Shown here: piece by piece, positions 25,046 through 34,221 of the stretch | Layout: every line of letters begins with the position of its first letter | How positions within the stretch are numbered: the stretch's first letter is position 1 | Origin: Methylobacteriaceae bacterium | Lineage (GTDB): Bacteria > Pseudomonadota > Alphaproteobacteria > Rhizobiales > Beijerinckiaceae | Assembly: GCA_020638195.1 (NCBI GenBank) | Contig: JACKJC010000001.1 | Location: 1,215,875 to 1,279,874 of the forward strand | Length of the DNA: 64,000 nucleotides | Reading direction: 5' to 3' | The notes under the pieces: model-generated | The model's input: only the letters and a program-made list of their open reading frames with translations | Told to the model about the DNA's origin: nothing | The model's database searches: none | Translations under genes and position numbers: made by a program

Positions 25046-26140
25046 TCAGTCGTCGTCGCTGCGCTGTCCCGCCTCGATCGCCTTGCGCAGCGCCGTCCAG
25101 CGCCGCAGTCCTTCGTTGGCGCCGAGCAACGCCAGCGCGAAGACGAAGGGCGCGAGATAGTAGATGATGCGGAAGAGGAGCAGCGAGGCGAACAGCGAAG
25201 CCGTGCTCGGCGCCGGCACGAATTTCAGCATCGTCGCCTCGAACACGCCGATCCCCCCTGGCGCATGGCTCGCGATGCCGAGAATGCAGCCGAGAACGTA
25301 GGTCGCCGCGAAGCTCGGAAAATCGATCGCGGTCTGGGCCGGCAGAAGCACGAACAGGACGCCTGCCGCCGCGCAGAGATCGACGACGCCGAGCGTCATC
25401 TGCCCCAGCGTGACGAGCGGTCCGGGTAGGCGCAGCCGAAAGCCCTGCACCCGAACGCGGCGCGGCGCCACGGCCACCCAGCCGACATAGGCGGCGATCG
25501 CGATCAGCACCGAAGCGCCGATCACCGCGTTCAACTGCCAGGGCAAATTGTCGATCCAGGACAGGGATTCGGCGCGCGCCACCATGCTTACGCCCGCGAC
25601 GAACGCCATACCCAGCCAGAAGGTGACGCCTGCGACCACAGTCAGGCTCGCCACCTTGCCGGCCGAAAGCCCGGCGCGCGAATAGATCCAGTAGCGCACC
25701 GCGCCGGCCGTGATCAGCGGAAAGCCGAGCGTGAATGAAATGGCGTAGCTGGTGAACGAGCCGAGCGCGGTGATGCGATAGGGCACGTGCGCGCCGATCT
25801 GGCGCAGCGCCAGCGCGTCGTAGCCGGTCAACGCGAGATAAGACACGCAGGTCAAGAGGCAGGCGGCCGCGATCTGCTCGGCGCTGGTGGCGGCGATCGC
25901 CGCGCGCAGCGCCCCGACGTCGAGCCCCGCGAAAACGCGCGCCAGAACGAAGAGCGACAGGACGAAAATGCCGACCGACAGGACGCCGCCGATCGTTCGG
26001 CCGAGATGCTTGCGATCGAACAGGCGTCTGCGGCCTTCGACGATCGCGCGCCGTTCGCTCCAGGGACGTTCGCTCGCCGCCACGCTTTCGCTGCCGGCGG
26101 CGAAGGCTTTCCCGACTGTATCGGCGTCCTCTTGTCTCAT
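25046..26140 (-). CDS. UPF0104 / lysylphosphatidylglycerol synthase-type membrane protein (YbhN-like)
   Basis: A 364-residue inner-membrane protein with about eight hydrophobic helices, corresponding to the flippase-like half of MprF without the synthase domain. Typical motifs are YDALALRQIG, TSYAISFTLGFPLITAGAVRY and SHAPGGIGVFEA. A ~45-residue charged N-terminal tail precedes the first helix. Family members are linked to lipid or glycan handling, but no reaction is established. It lies 68 bases downstream of the YfhO-like gene on the same strand. Confidence 0.85.
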   Translation of the reverse strand: MRQEDADTVGKAFAAGSESVAASERPWSERRAIVEGRRRLFDRKHLGRTIGGVLSVGIFVLSLFVLARVFAGLDVGALRAAIAATSAEQIAAACLLTCVSYLALTGYDALALRQIGAHVPYRITALGSFTSYAISFTLGFPLITAGAVRYWIYSRAGLSAGKVASLTVVAGVTFWLGMAFVAGVSMVARAESLSWIDNLPWQLNAVIGASVLIAIAAYVGWVAVAPRRVRVQGFRLRLPGPLVTLGQMTLGVVDLCAAAGVLFVLLPAQTAIDFPSFAATYVLGCILGIASHAPGGIGVFEATMLKFVPAPSTASLFASLLLFRIIYYLAPFVFALALLGANEGLRRWTALRKAIEAGQRSDDD

Positions 26141-26208
26141 GCCTCACGCTTTTGATCGAACAAGCCGGCGAAGGCATGGCGACGCAGCCGACGGGCGCGC
26201 CTCGCGAT

Positions 26209-28536
26209 TTAGGGGCTGCCGGATGGCTTCGCAACCCCGCTCGCGGCGCCGCGCCACAGCGAGGTAAACGGCTCGAACCGGAAGTCGAGCCTGTGCCGGC
26301 CCGGCGGCAGGCGAACGGCGCGAAAGGCGACATTGGCGCGCTCGATCGTCGCGGGAGCGCCGTCCAGAGCGCAGGTCCACCAGGGATGCCAGATATCGTT
26401 GAGCACCAGCCAGCCGCCGTCGGGGGCGTCCGCTTCGATCGCGATACGGGTATTGGCGTAGTCGAGGATGCGCGCCGTTCCCGGCCGGCGCGGCGTTTGG
26501 TCGCTGCCCGAGGCCAGCAGGACCGTCGTCCGATAATCGACCTGCGGCCAGGCGCCGGTCTTCATGATCGCCTCGAAATCGGCGCCGCGCGCCTGCGTCG
26601 CCACGAGGACGCGCGGCATGGCGCGCGGGTTTTCGTAGATCCAGGCGTCGGCGGTGCGCGCGACGAAAACGAGATCGCCTGATTTCAGCGTCGGATCGAT
26701 CTGCTCGATCGGCGCGCCTGCGGCGATGAAGCGAAGCCCGGTCAGATCGGCCGCAATCGAGCGGTACGATGGAAAGGCCTTCGAGAACATGCGCTGCTCG
26801 GGCAGGCCGACCGTATCCTCGGCGCCGGTGAAATCCTCGAATAGCGCCAGACGCAGCGGATTGTAGCCGAGGCTGTGGTCGAAATCCTGCGACAGGCTGG
26901 CGTTCGGCCAGTCGAAGCCGACGCCGGCGAGCTCGATCCGGTCGCGGCGATCCGGCGCGGCGCTCGCGGCGAGCTTTTCGTGCAACAGGCGGATGGTCGT
27001 GTTGGTCGTGCCTGGTTTCAGGAAATCGAACCGCGCGGGCGGCAGGGCCGTCGACTCGTTCGGGCCGTTGCCGATCGACAGGTCGATCGCACAGAAGAGG
27101 CCGACCAGCATGATCGCCGCCATCTGGCGCTTGTGGCCGCGAACCGCGATCCATTCGAGCAGCGCCAGCGCCAGCGCGAACGTCACCCACGCGATGAGGA
27201 GCGGCAGGGCGGCCTGCCCCAGCCGATCTTTCCAGAGGGCGATAGCGACGCTTCCCGACAGGAGGGCGAATATCGCCAGCGCAACGGGCGTCGGCCGCCA
27301 GCGCGCCTCGCCGGAGGCGAGCCGATGCACGCCGTAGCCCGCGAGATAGGCGAGTAGCGCGCAGAGCGGGAAGGTGGCGTCGGCCGGGCGCCGCCATAGC
27401 CCGGCGCCGGGCAGGTGGAACAGCAGGCTGAAGGCCGGCGTGTAGCGCCCGAGCGCATAGAGCGCGAGCAGAACCACGACGATGCCGAAAAAGCGCGCGT
27501 CGCCCTCGGCGCGGCGCAGCGGCAGGCCGGCGCCGATCACGGCGGCCAACGCAAGCGCGCCGAAATAGACCTCGCCCATATTGCGGGCGAGGAACAGGTT
27601 GGTCGAACCCCATGCTGTCGAGGGCGGTCCCCAGAAATAGGCCAGCGGGCCGGAGACGCCGTAGAGATCGGGGGCGACGAGCGTCAGCAGCGAGGCCGGA
27701 TGCAGCGACCCCTTCACGACCTCGCTGAAAATGATGTCCGGCCTGTTGGAGCTGGCGGCCAGCATGGCCGACAGCAGCACGGGAACGCCGGCGACAAGGA
27801 GCCCCGCGAGCGTGCCGGCGATCAGCGGCCGCAGGAACGACCACAGGTTCGTGGCAAATCCCGCCGCGCGAAAAAAGCGCTGCGCGACGAAGCCGGCGAG
27901 GATCAGGGTCTGCAGCCAGGCGACCTGATCGCGCCCACCGACCATGAAGCCCGCGAATATGCCGGCCATAGCCCCCCAAAAAGCCGATCCCCGGTCGAGC
28001 GCCCGCGACAGTGCGAACAGGGCGAGCGGAAACCATGCGAGGCTCATCACCTGCCCGACATGCTGCAGGCGCCAGGCCGCAGAGCCCCCGAAGGCGAAGG
28101 CGATCGCCGCGACCAGCGCGCCCTCCGCCCGCCATCCGCGATCGCGCGCATAGAGAAAGACTCCGAGCGCGCCGACGCCCAGCATGCCCAGCAGCACGCC
28201 GTCGGCGAGCTGGAACGACGGCGAGGGGCCGAGAAAGGCGGCGGCGAGATAGAAGGGCGCGAAGATCAGCGATTGCGGATCGGCGATCTGCGGCCAGCCG
28301 TCGAAAATGTTCGGCGTCCAGAACGGCGATTGCCCGCTGGCGAGCGCGCGGGCGAGAAAGGCGAATTGCGGATAGAAATGCGCCTTGGCGTCCCATGGGA
28401 TCGTCACCCGCCCCGACAGCCATGGCCAGCACAGGAGCAGCCAGACGAGCGCGAAGACGAGGCCGGCGAAGGCATAGCCGCCGGGACGTCTCTCCGGTCG
28501 TTCGTCCTCAGACGAGCGGCGGTTCGAGTTCGGCAT
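26209..28536 (-). CDS. YfhO-like multi-spanning membrane protein
   Basis: A protein of ~775 residues with about a dozen membrane helices in its first 500 residues and a C-terminal extracytoplasmic domain of ~270 residues. The GT-C-like layout and the N-terminal PWDAKAHFYPQF and FWTPNIFDGWPQIADPQS match YfhO family proteins, which are proposed glycosyltransferases acting on lipid-linked sugars. The last part, GGWLVLNDIWHPWWTCALDG with RLDFRFEPFTSLW, is also typical. The start is uncertain: the ATG at 28536 overlaps ribA by 29 bases, and a TTG at 28572 is possible. Substrate unknown. Confidence 0.8.
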   Translation of the reverse strand: MPNSNRRSSEDERPERRPGGYAFAGLVFALVWLLLCWPWLSGRVTIPWDAKAHFYPQFAFLARALASGQSPFWTPNIFDGWPQIADPQSLIFAPFYLAAAFLGPSPSFQLADGVLLGMLGVGALGVFLYARDRGWRAEGALVAAIAFAFGGSAAWRLQHVGQVMSLAWFPLALFALSRALDRGSAFWGAMAGIFAGFMVGGRDQVAWLQTLILAGFVAQRFFRAAGFATNLWSFLRPLIAGTLAGLLVAGVPVLLSAMLAASSNRPDIIFSEVVKGSLHPASLLTLVAPDLYGVSGPLAYFWGPPSTAWGSTNLFLARNMGEVYFGALALAAVIGAGLPLRRAEGDARFFGIVVVLLALYALGRYTPAFSLLFHLPGAGLWRRPADATFPLCALLAYLAGYGVHRLASGEARWRPTPVALAIFALLSGSVAIALWKDRLGQAALPLLIAWVTFALALALLEWIAVRGHKRQMAAIMLVGLFCAIDLSIGNGPNESTALPPARFDFLKPGTTNTTIRLLHEKLAASAAPDRRDRIELAGVGFDWPNASLSQDFDHSLGYNPLRLALFEDFTGAEDTVGLPEQRMFSKAFPSYRSIAADLTGLRFIAAGAPIEQIDPTLKSGDLVFVARTADAWIYENPRAMPRVLVATQARGADFEAIMKTGAWPQVDYRTTVLLASGSDQTPRRPGTARILDYANTRIAIEADAPDGGWLVLNDIWHPWWTCALDGAPATIERANVAFRAVRLPPGRHRLDFRFEPFTSLWRGAASGVAKPSGSP

Positions 28537-29614
28537 CGATGGAATGGCCGGCGCGGTCGCGCTTGGCGGCAAGATAGCCGACGTTCTGCGGCGTCGGACG
28601 CCCGATCACGCGCTCCTGCGCCACGACCTCGAGGCCGGCGGCCTCGAGCGCGGCGATCTTGTTCGGATTGTTGGTGTGAATCTTGACCCTGGACACGCCG
28701 AGCTGCTTCAGCATGTCGGCCGCAAAGCCGAAGCCGCGCTGGTCGTGATCGAAGCCCAGCACCTCGTCGGCGTCGTAGGTGTCGAAACCCTCGGCCTGCA
28801 GGCGATAGGCCTTGATCTTGCTGGCGAGCCCGTTGCCGCGGCCTTCCTGGTCGAGATACAGGATCACGCCGCCGCCGTTCTCGGCCATGGCGCGCGCGGT
28901 CATGCGCAACTGGTCGCCGCAATCGCATTTCAGCGAACCGAAGAGGTCGCCGGTCAGGCAGGCCGAATGTAGCCGCACGGAGACCGGCTCCGACATGTCG
29001 GGATCGCCGACGATCACCGCCGCCTGGTCTCGCAGCCCTTCGCCGCCGCGGAAGATCACGAACTCGGAATGCGGCGCGCCCTCGAGCGGCACTTTCGCGC
29101 GGGAGACGATGTGCAAGGCGGCGCGCCGCTGCAAGGGGTATGCGGCGACGGCCTCGCTGCTCACCCGCGCGATCGGCGCATCGGCGAGCGCGCCGGCTTC
29201 GAGCGGCGCGACGACCAGCGCGGGCAGTAGCGCGGCGAGATGGGCAAGGCGCAATCCGGCTTCCTCGCCGGCGACGAGCGGCAGAGGTTCGCCGTCCAGA
29301 GTCGCGCCATCGTCGATGGCGAGCCGCGCGATCCGCGTCAGCTCGGGCCGGGGCAGCACGAGCGCGGCGGCCGCTCTGTCCGGCGCGCCCAGCCGATGGA
29401 GGCGCGGGCCAGACAGAACAAGGCGCGCCCGCCCGCCCGCAAGTCCCGCGAGCGCGATCACGCCGGCGCTGTCGAGCCCTTCGACAGGCGCCGCGAGCAG
29501 CGCGGCCTGCGCGGTTTCGATGACGACCGGCCGGCCCGCCCGAAATTCGGCGATCGCCCGTTCCGTCGCGAGCTGGTCGCGCGAAACGCCGCCCATCAGA
29601 CTGTCGATACCCAT
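28508..29614 (-). CDS. ribA: GTP cyclohydrolase II with degenerate N-terminal RibB-like half
   Basis: RibA opens GTP to give the first intermediate of riboflavin synthesis. The C-terminal ~200 residues are a clear RibA: VRLHSACLTGDLFGS, the zinc cysteines in CLTGDLFGSLKCDCG, LYLDQEGRGNGL and HTNNPNKIAAL. The N-terminal ~165 residues align in layout with DHBP synthase (ERAIAEFRAGRPVVI) but lack its acidic catalytic motif, so this half is probably inactive. The ATG at 29614 is preferred to an open frame that continues to 29761. It is divergent from def. Confidence 0.92.
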   Translation of the reverse strand: MGIDSLMGGVSRDQLATERAIAEFRAGRPVVIETAQAALLAAPVEGLDSAGVIALAGLAGGRARLVLSGPRLHRLGAPDRAAAALVLPRPELTRIARLAIDDGATLDGEPLPLVAGEEAGLRLAHLAALLPALVVAPLEAGALADAPIARVSSEAVAAYPLQRRAALHIVSRAKVPLEGAPHSEFVIFRGGEGLRDQAAVIVGDPDMSEPVSVRLHSACLTGDLFGSLKCDCGDQLRMTARAMAENGGGVILYLDQEGRGNGLASKIKAYRLQAEGFDTYDADEVLGFDHDQRGFGFAADMLKQLGVSRVKIHTNNPNKIAALEAAGLEVVAQERVIGRPTPQNVGYLAAKRDRAGHSIDAELEPPLV

Positions 29615-29732
29615 TCCGAACCCAATTCCTGCCGGCGCTTCGCCGGCCTGTTGTGCGGGCAATATAGTGTGCGTGTCCCCGGAAGACGACAATCGACCGG
29701 AGCTTAAGTTCCCATGGGATTTAGCGCACAGC

Positions 29733-29759
29733 GGGGGCGCCCTGCAAATGGGCGCCTCC
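29733..29759 (+). promoter_or_regulatory. Stem-loop in the def leader
   Basis: A ten-base stem (GGGGGCGCCC with GGGCGCCTCC, one G-T pair) closes a seven-base loop 39 bases before the def start codon. It is too far upstream to hide the ribosome-binding site GGAG (29791-29794). Its role is unknown. Confidence 0.4.
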
Positions 29760-29798
29760 ACATTTGACCGGGCCCGCCGCCCCGCTTATTGGAGCGGC

Positions 29799-30350
29799 AT
29801 GTCGCTACGACCCATCATCTGCATCCCCGACAACCGTCTCAGGCTCGTGTCCACGCCCGTCGAGCGCGTGGACGACGAGATCAAGCGGCTGATGGATGAC
29901 ATGCTCGAGACCATGTACGACGCGCCCGGCATCGGGCTTGCTGCGATCCAGATCGCTGTTCCCAAGCGCGTCGTCGTGATCGACACCGCCAAGGAAGGCG
30001 AGGACGCCCGTCCGATCTGCTTCGTCAATCCGGAGATCGTCTGGTCGTCGGACGAAAAGCGCGTCTACCAGGAAGGCTGCCTGTCGATCCCCGAGTATTA
30101 CGAGGACGTCGAGCGCCCCTCGCGCGTGAAGACGCGCTATCTCGACCGCGAGGGCCGCGAGAACGAGCTCGAGGCCGACGGCCTGCTGGCGACCGCGATC
30201 CAGCACGAGATCGACCATCTCAACGGCGTCCTGTTCATCGATCATCTCTCGCGCCTGAAGCGCGAACGGGTCTGGAAGAAGTTCGAGAAGATCGCGCGCC
30301 GTTCGGCCAACGAGCCCGGCCACCCCGCCCACGATTCCCGCGAGCTGTGA
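29799..30350 (+). CDS. def: Peptide deformylase
   Basis: Removes the N-formyl group from nascent proteins. The 183-residue product carries the three active-site motifs GIGLAAIQ (44-51), EGCLSIP (metal ligand Cys94) and QHEIDHLNG (His136, Glu137, His140). The ATG at 29799 has GGAG close upstream; the longer open frame upstream runs antisense to ribA and is rejected. First gene of def-fmt-truA, a common alphaproteobacterial order. Confidence 0.97.
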   Translation: MSLRPIICIPDNRLRLVSTPVERVDDEIKRLMDDMLETMYDAPGIGLAAIQIAVPKRVVVIDTAKEGEDARPICFVNPEIVWSSDEKRVYQEGCLSIPEYYEDVERPSRVKTRYLDREGRENELEADGLLATAIQHEIDHLNGVLFIDHLSRLKRERVWKKFEKIARRSANEPGHPAHDSREL

Positions 30351-30360
30351 GGCGACGCCG

Positions 30361-31284
30361 ATGCGCGTCGTCTTCATGGGCACGCCGGATTTCTCGGTTC
30401 CCGTCCTCACCGAAATCGTGGGGCAGGGTCACGAGGTCTGCTGCGTTTACACGCGCGCGCCACAGCCGGCCGGACGCGGCATGGATTTGCGCCCTTCGCC
30501 AGTGCACAAGGTCGCCGAACGCTTCGGCATCCCCGTGCGCACCCCAAAAAGCCTGCGCAATCCTGAGGAGCAGGCGGCCTTCGCCGCGCTGGACGCCGAT
30601 TGCGCGGTTGTCGTGGCCTACGGGCTGATCCTGCCCAAGCCGATCCTCGACGCCCCGAAACTCGGCTGCTTCAACCTGCACGCCTCGCTGCTGCCGCGCT
30701 GGCGCGGCGCCGCGCCGATCCAGCGCGCGATCATGGCCGGCGACGCCGAGACCGGCGTCATGGTCATGCAGATGGACGAGGGCCTGGATACAGGCCCTGT
30801 CGGCATGGCCGAGCGTGTGGCGATCGGGCCGGACATGACGGCGGGCGAACTGCACGATGCGCTGATGAAGGTCGGCGCCGACCTGATGTCCCGCGCGCTG
30901 TCAGCCATTTCGCGCGGCTCGCTCGCCTTCCGCGCGCAGGCGGAAGGGGGCGTGACCTACGCCGCCAAGATCGACAAGGCCGAGGCGCGGCTCGATTTTT
31001 CCAAACCTGCCGCAGACGTCCACAATCTCGCGCGCGGCCTCTCGCCGTTCCCCGGCGCCTGGTTCGAGGCCGATCTGGGCCGAGGGCCGGAGCGGGTGAA
31101 GGTGTTGAAGACGCGACTGGCGCCGGGCGCCGGCGCGCCGGGCGAAATCATCGGCGATGGCCTGATCGCCTGTGGCGCGGGCGCGATCGAACTCGTCCAG
31201 GTCCAGCGCGGCGGCAAGGCGGCCATGTCCTTCGCGGATTTCGCGCGCGGCGCGCGGCTGGCCGCCGGCGCCCGGCTGGGCTGA
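30361..31284 (+). CDS. fmt: Methionyl-tRNA formyltransferase
   Basis: Formylates initiator Met-tRNA using 10-formyltetrahydrofolate. It has 307 residues with the usual two domains. The catalytic Rossmann domain shows MGTPDFSVPVL and the active-site motif FNLHASLLPRWRGAAPIQ with DEGLDTGP. The C-terminal tRNA-binding beta barrel begins near residue 205 (VTYAAKIDKAEARLDF). It starts ten bases after def, and its stop shares one base with the truA start (TGATG), so the three are one operon. Confidence 0.97.
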   Translation: MRVVFMGTPDFSVPVLTEIVGQGHEVCCVYTRAPQPAGRGMDLRPSPVHKVAERFGIPVRTPKSLRNPEEQAAFAALDADCAVVVAYGLILPKPILDAPKLGCFNLHASLLPRWRGAAPIQRAIMAGDAETGVMVMQMDEGLDTGPVGMAERVAIGPDMTAGELHDALMKVGADLMSRALSAISRGSLAFRAQAEGGVTYAAKIDKAEARLDFSKPAADVHNLARGLSPFPGAWFEADLGRGPERVKVLKTRLAPGAGAPGEIIGDGLIACGAGAIELVQVQRGGKAAMSFADFARGARLAAGARLG

Positions 31285-32021
31285 TGCCCCGCTACAAGCT
31301 CACCCTCGAATATGACGGCCGTCCCTTCGTCGGCTGGCAGCGGCAGGCCAACGGCCTTTCCGTGCAGGAGGCGGTCGAGACCGCGATCAAGAGCCTCACC
31401 GGCGCAGCCGCCCCCATCCAGGCGGCCGGCCGTACGGATGCTGGCGTCCACGCCAAGGGACAGGTCGTCCATGTCGATCTCCACCGGGATTGGCGCGGCG
31501 ACCGGCTGCGGGATGCGCTCAACGCCCATCTGCGGCTGTTTCCGGTGGCCATTGTGGAAGTGGAGGAAGTCGACGCGGATTTCGAGGCGCGCTTCTCGGC
31601 CATGAAGCGCCACTATCTCTACCGCATCCTCAATCGGCGCGCCCCGCCGACGCACGAGCGCGGCTACGTCTGGCATGTCGCGCGAAACCTCGACGCCGCC
31701 GCCATGCACGAGGCGGCGCAGGCGCTAGTTGGCCGGCACGATTTCACGACGTTCCGCGCCGCCGAGTGTCAGGCCAATTCGCCCCTGCGCACGCTCGAAC
31801 AGCTCGACGTGGCGCGTACTGGCGACACGATTGAGATTCGCGCCTCGGCCCTGTCCTTCCTGCACCGCCAGGTGCGCTCGATGGTCGGCTCGCTGGAGCA
31901 TGTCGGCTCCGGCAAATGGACGGCGGACGATCTGAAGGCAGCGCTCGACGCACGCGACCGCGCGCGCTGCGGCGCGGTGGCGCCGGCGGATGGCCTGTTC
32001 CTGATGCGGGTCGACTATTGA
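31284..32021 (+). CDS. truA: tRNA pseudouridine(38-40) synthase
   Basis: Makes pseudouridine at positions 38-40 of the tRNA anticodon arm. The 245-residue protein shows YDGRPFVGWQRQ, the catalytic aspartate in GRTDAGVHA (Asp52), RHYLYRILNR, and FLHRQVRSMVGSL. The ATG at 31284 overlaps the fmt stop by one base, fixing the start; the larger upstream frame is a shadow of fmt. Last gene of the def-fmt-truA operon. Confidence 0.97.
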   Translation: MPRYKLTLEYDGRPFVGWQRQANGLSVQEAVETAIKSLTGAAAPIQAAGRTDAGVHAKGQVVHVDLHRDWRGDRLRDALNAHLRLFPVAIVEVEEVDADFEARFSAMKRHYLYRILNRRAPPTHERGYVWHVARNLDAAAMHEAAQALVGRHDFTTFRAAECQANSPLRTLEQLDVARTGDTIEIRASALSFLHRQVRSMVGSLEHVGSGKWTADDLKAALDARDRARCGAVAPADGLFLMRVDY

Positions 32022-32144
32022 CGGAATTGCGCGCCTGCAATTGCGAACTTGCGGACGTGGGGCGGAAACCTTGATTTCACGCAAGTCGAAAGCAGTCGCC
32101 GCGGATCAAGCTCCCTTCAGCTTTGCAGCAGAAGGAGTAAAGCC

Positions 32145-32590
32145 ATGGCCACCGCAGCCTCCGCCCATCTGGTTTCCGGTCCCTGATCGGCACTGTCGTC
32201 GCGCCACGCGCCTTCGACTTCACACAGCCGCTGACCGCGATCCGGGTCGCCGCCGGCCTATTCTACATCCCGCATATCCTGTTCAAGCTTACCGGCATTG
32301 CGGGGTCGCTCGCCTTCTTCGCGAAGGCTGGCCTCACGCCCGCGCCCTTCTTCCTCGGGCTGGCGCTCGTGGTCGAAGCCATCGCGTGCGTGGGCATGAC
32401 CGTCGGGCTCTTCCTGCGCTGGACGGCGCTGCTGTCGGCCGGCTGCATGGCGGTCGCCGCCTATGCGGTATTCGCGACCAAGGGCGTCGGCTGGCTATGG
32501 AACATGGGCGGGGTCGAATACCTCGTCATGTGGGCGGTCGTGTCGCTCGCGGTGGCCTATGGCGCATGGAAGAATGCCGGTCGCGCCTGA
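32145..32590 (+). pseudogene. DoxX-family membrane protein interrupted by a -1 frameshift
   Basis: The ATG at 32145 has a strong ribosome-binding site (AAGGAG) but its frame stops after 13 codons (TGA at 32184). The DoxX sequence continues in the -1 frame from about 32183: LIGTVVAPRAFDFTQPLTAI, AAGLFYIPHILFKLTG, then three more hydrophobic stretches to a TGA at 32588-32590. Restoring one base near GGTCCC (32178-32183) joins both parts into ~148 residues, a normal DoxX length with four membrane helices. No ATG, GTG or TTG exists in the downstream frame before the first helix. It may be a real pseudogene, a programmed frameshift or a sequencing error. Confidence 0.75.
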
Positions 32591-32606
32591 GCGGGTTGCT
32601 TGAAAT

Positions 32607-32630
32607 GGCCGGCCACGAAAGCGGCCGGCC
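32607..32630 (+). terminator. Possible terminator after the doxX gene
   Basis: A perfect eight-base stem, GGCCGGCC on both sides of an eight-base loop, lies 16 bases after the doxX stop. There is no U tract, so it may act as an mRNA 3'-end hairpin rather than an intrinsic terminator. Confidence 0.45.
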
Positions 32631-32697
32631 TTCGCATGCCGCGATTTCGTCCCGGGGGGATGGTGCAATTCCTGCCGACGCATTGCTAGAATGCGGC

Positions 32698-33378
32698 ATG
32701 ACCGAGACTCTCAACGATTCCGAACGCCGCCTCTTCCTCGATCCCGGCGAATATATCGACAGCGAACATCCCTCAGTCGTCGCCTTCGCGAAACGGCATG
32801 CGCCGCAAGGCGCGAGCGACCGCGAGAAGGCGAGCGCGCTCTACAAGGCCGTGCGCGACGGGATCCGCTACAATCCCTACGTCAAGATGACCACGCCCGA
32901 GACGTTCCGCGCTTCCAGCGTGGTCGAGGCCGGCAATGGCTATTGCGTCGGAAAGGCCTCGCTCTATGCCGCCATCTGCCGGGTCAACGGCATACCGGCG
33001 CGCGTCGGCTTCGCCGATGTCCGCAACCATTTGACGACCGACAAGCTGCGCGAGAGCATGGGCACCGATCTCTTCTCGTGGCACGGCTATACCCACGTCT
33101 GGGTCGACGGCGCCTGGCGCAAGGCGACGCCCACCTTCAACGCCTCGCTCTGCGAGAAGCTCGGCGTGAAGCCGCTCGATTTCGATGGTCACGGCGACGC
33201 CTTGCTGCATCCCTTCGACGGCGCCGGCCGCGCCTTCATGCAATATGTCGTCGACCACGGCGCCTTCCACGACGTGCCCGCGCAATTCCTGATGCGCGAA
33301 ATGGCGCGGCTCTACGGCAAGATGACGTCGGAAGACCTGTCGACCCGCGATATGGAAAAGGAAGCTGTAGGGGGCTGA
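32698..33378 (+). CDS. Transglutaminase-like domain protein
   Basis: A 226-residue cytosolic protein with a transglutaminase/protease core. The Cys-His-Asp layout is visible: Cys in EAGNGYCVGKASLYAA (residue ~83), His in FSWHGYTHVWVDG, and Asp in the strand that follows. There is no signal peptide. Bacterial members are often proteases or peptide-processing enzymes; this substrate is unknown. The ATG at 32698 starts at the family N-terminus; the frame is open upstream through doxX but has unlikely composition. Six bases separate it from the Crp/Fnr gene, suggesting co-transcription. Confidence 0.82.
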   Translation: MTETLNDSERRLFLDPGEYIDSEHPSVVAFAKRHAPQGASDREKASALYKAVRDGIRYNPYVKMTTPETFRASSVVEAGNGYCVGKASLYAAICRVNGIPARVGFADVRNHLTTDKLRESMGTDLFSWHGYTHVWVDGAWRKATPTFNASLCEKLGVKPLDFDGHGDALLHPFDGAGRAFMQYVVDHGAFHDVPAQFLMREMARLYGKMTSEDLSTRDMEKEAVGG

Positions 33379-33383
33379 GCGGC

Positions 33384-34082
33384 GTGCGGCCGGCAGACAT
33401 CGACCACGTCCAGACCTTGCCGCTGTTTCGCGGCATGGAGCCGGCGCGCTTCGACGAACTCGTCGCCGGCGCCATGCTCCAGCGTTTCCCCGCGCATGTC
33501 GAACTGATCCGCGAGGGCGATCGGCCGGACTTCCTGCATGTCGTCGTGGAGGGGTTGGTCGAGCTCTATTCCGAGCGCAACAGCGATGAGCTCGGCTTCT
33601 CGCTGCTGCGGCCCTATTCGACCTTCATTCTCGCGGCGGTTGCGCGCGACGCGCTCTATCTGAATTCGGCGCGCACGCTCAGCGCCGCGCGTGTCCTGAT
33701 GATTCCAGCCGACGCCGTACGTGGGGCCATTGAAGCGGATTCCTCTTTCGCCCGCGCCATCGTCCTCGAACTCGCCACGGCTTACCGGCGCGTGTTGAAA
33801 GAACTCAAGGATCGCAAGTTCCGCCCGACCATCGAACGTCTCGCGAACTGGCTCTTGCGGGAGATGGAGCACGAGGGGGGCGGCGGGCGGCTGCGGCTGC
33901 CCTTCGACAAGCGCAAACTCGCCGCCCATATCGGCACGACGCCCGAAAACCTGTCGCGTACTTTCTCGGCCCTCGGCGCGCATGGCGTCGACGCCCATGG
34001 CCGCGAAATCACGATTTCGGACACGGCGCGACTGACCGAAATCGCCAAGCCCGATCCGCTGATCGACGATCCCTTCGCCTGA
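33384..34082 (+). CDS. Crp/Fnr-family transcription regulator without cysteines
   Basis: A 232-residue regulator with an N-terminal cyclic-nucleotide-type sensor domain (LPLFRGMEPARFDELVAGAM ... IREGDRPDFLHVVVEGLVEL) and a C-terminal winged helix-turn-helix (KRKLAAHIGTTPENLSRTFS, with the E..SR contact residues of the Fnr group). I see no cysteine in the protein, so it cannot hold an Fnr-type Fe-S cluster; a haem/NO or other ligand is possible. The GTG start at 33384 follows AGGGGG. It follows the transglutaminase gene by six bases. Targets are unknown. Confidence 0.88.
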   Translation: MRPADIDHVQTLPLFRGMEPARFDELVAGAMLQRFPAHVELIREGDRPDFLHVVVEGLVELYSERNSDELGFSLLRPYSTFILAAVARDALYLNSARTLSAARVLMIPADAVRGAIEADSSFARAIVLELATAYRRVLKELKDRKFRPTIERLANWLLREMEHEGGGGRLRLPFDKRKLAAHIGTTPENLSRTFSALGAHGVDAHGREITISDTARLTEIAKPDPLIDDPFA

Positions 34083-34221
34083 CGATTTGCCGCATCGCGG
34101 GACGCCGACCGGCCGCGTCCGAGACTTGCGCCGGTTGGCGCGCCCTGTATGTTTCCCGCGCCGCCAGCGCGGCTATTTCCAGCCCGTCCATCGAGGCCGG
34201 GCGTGACCGGGGATCAAGACT

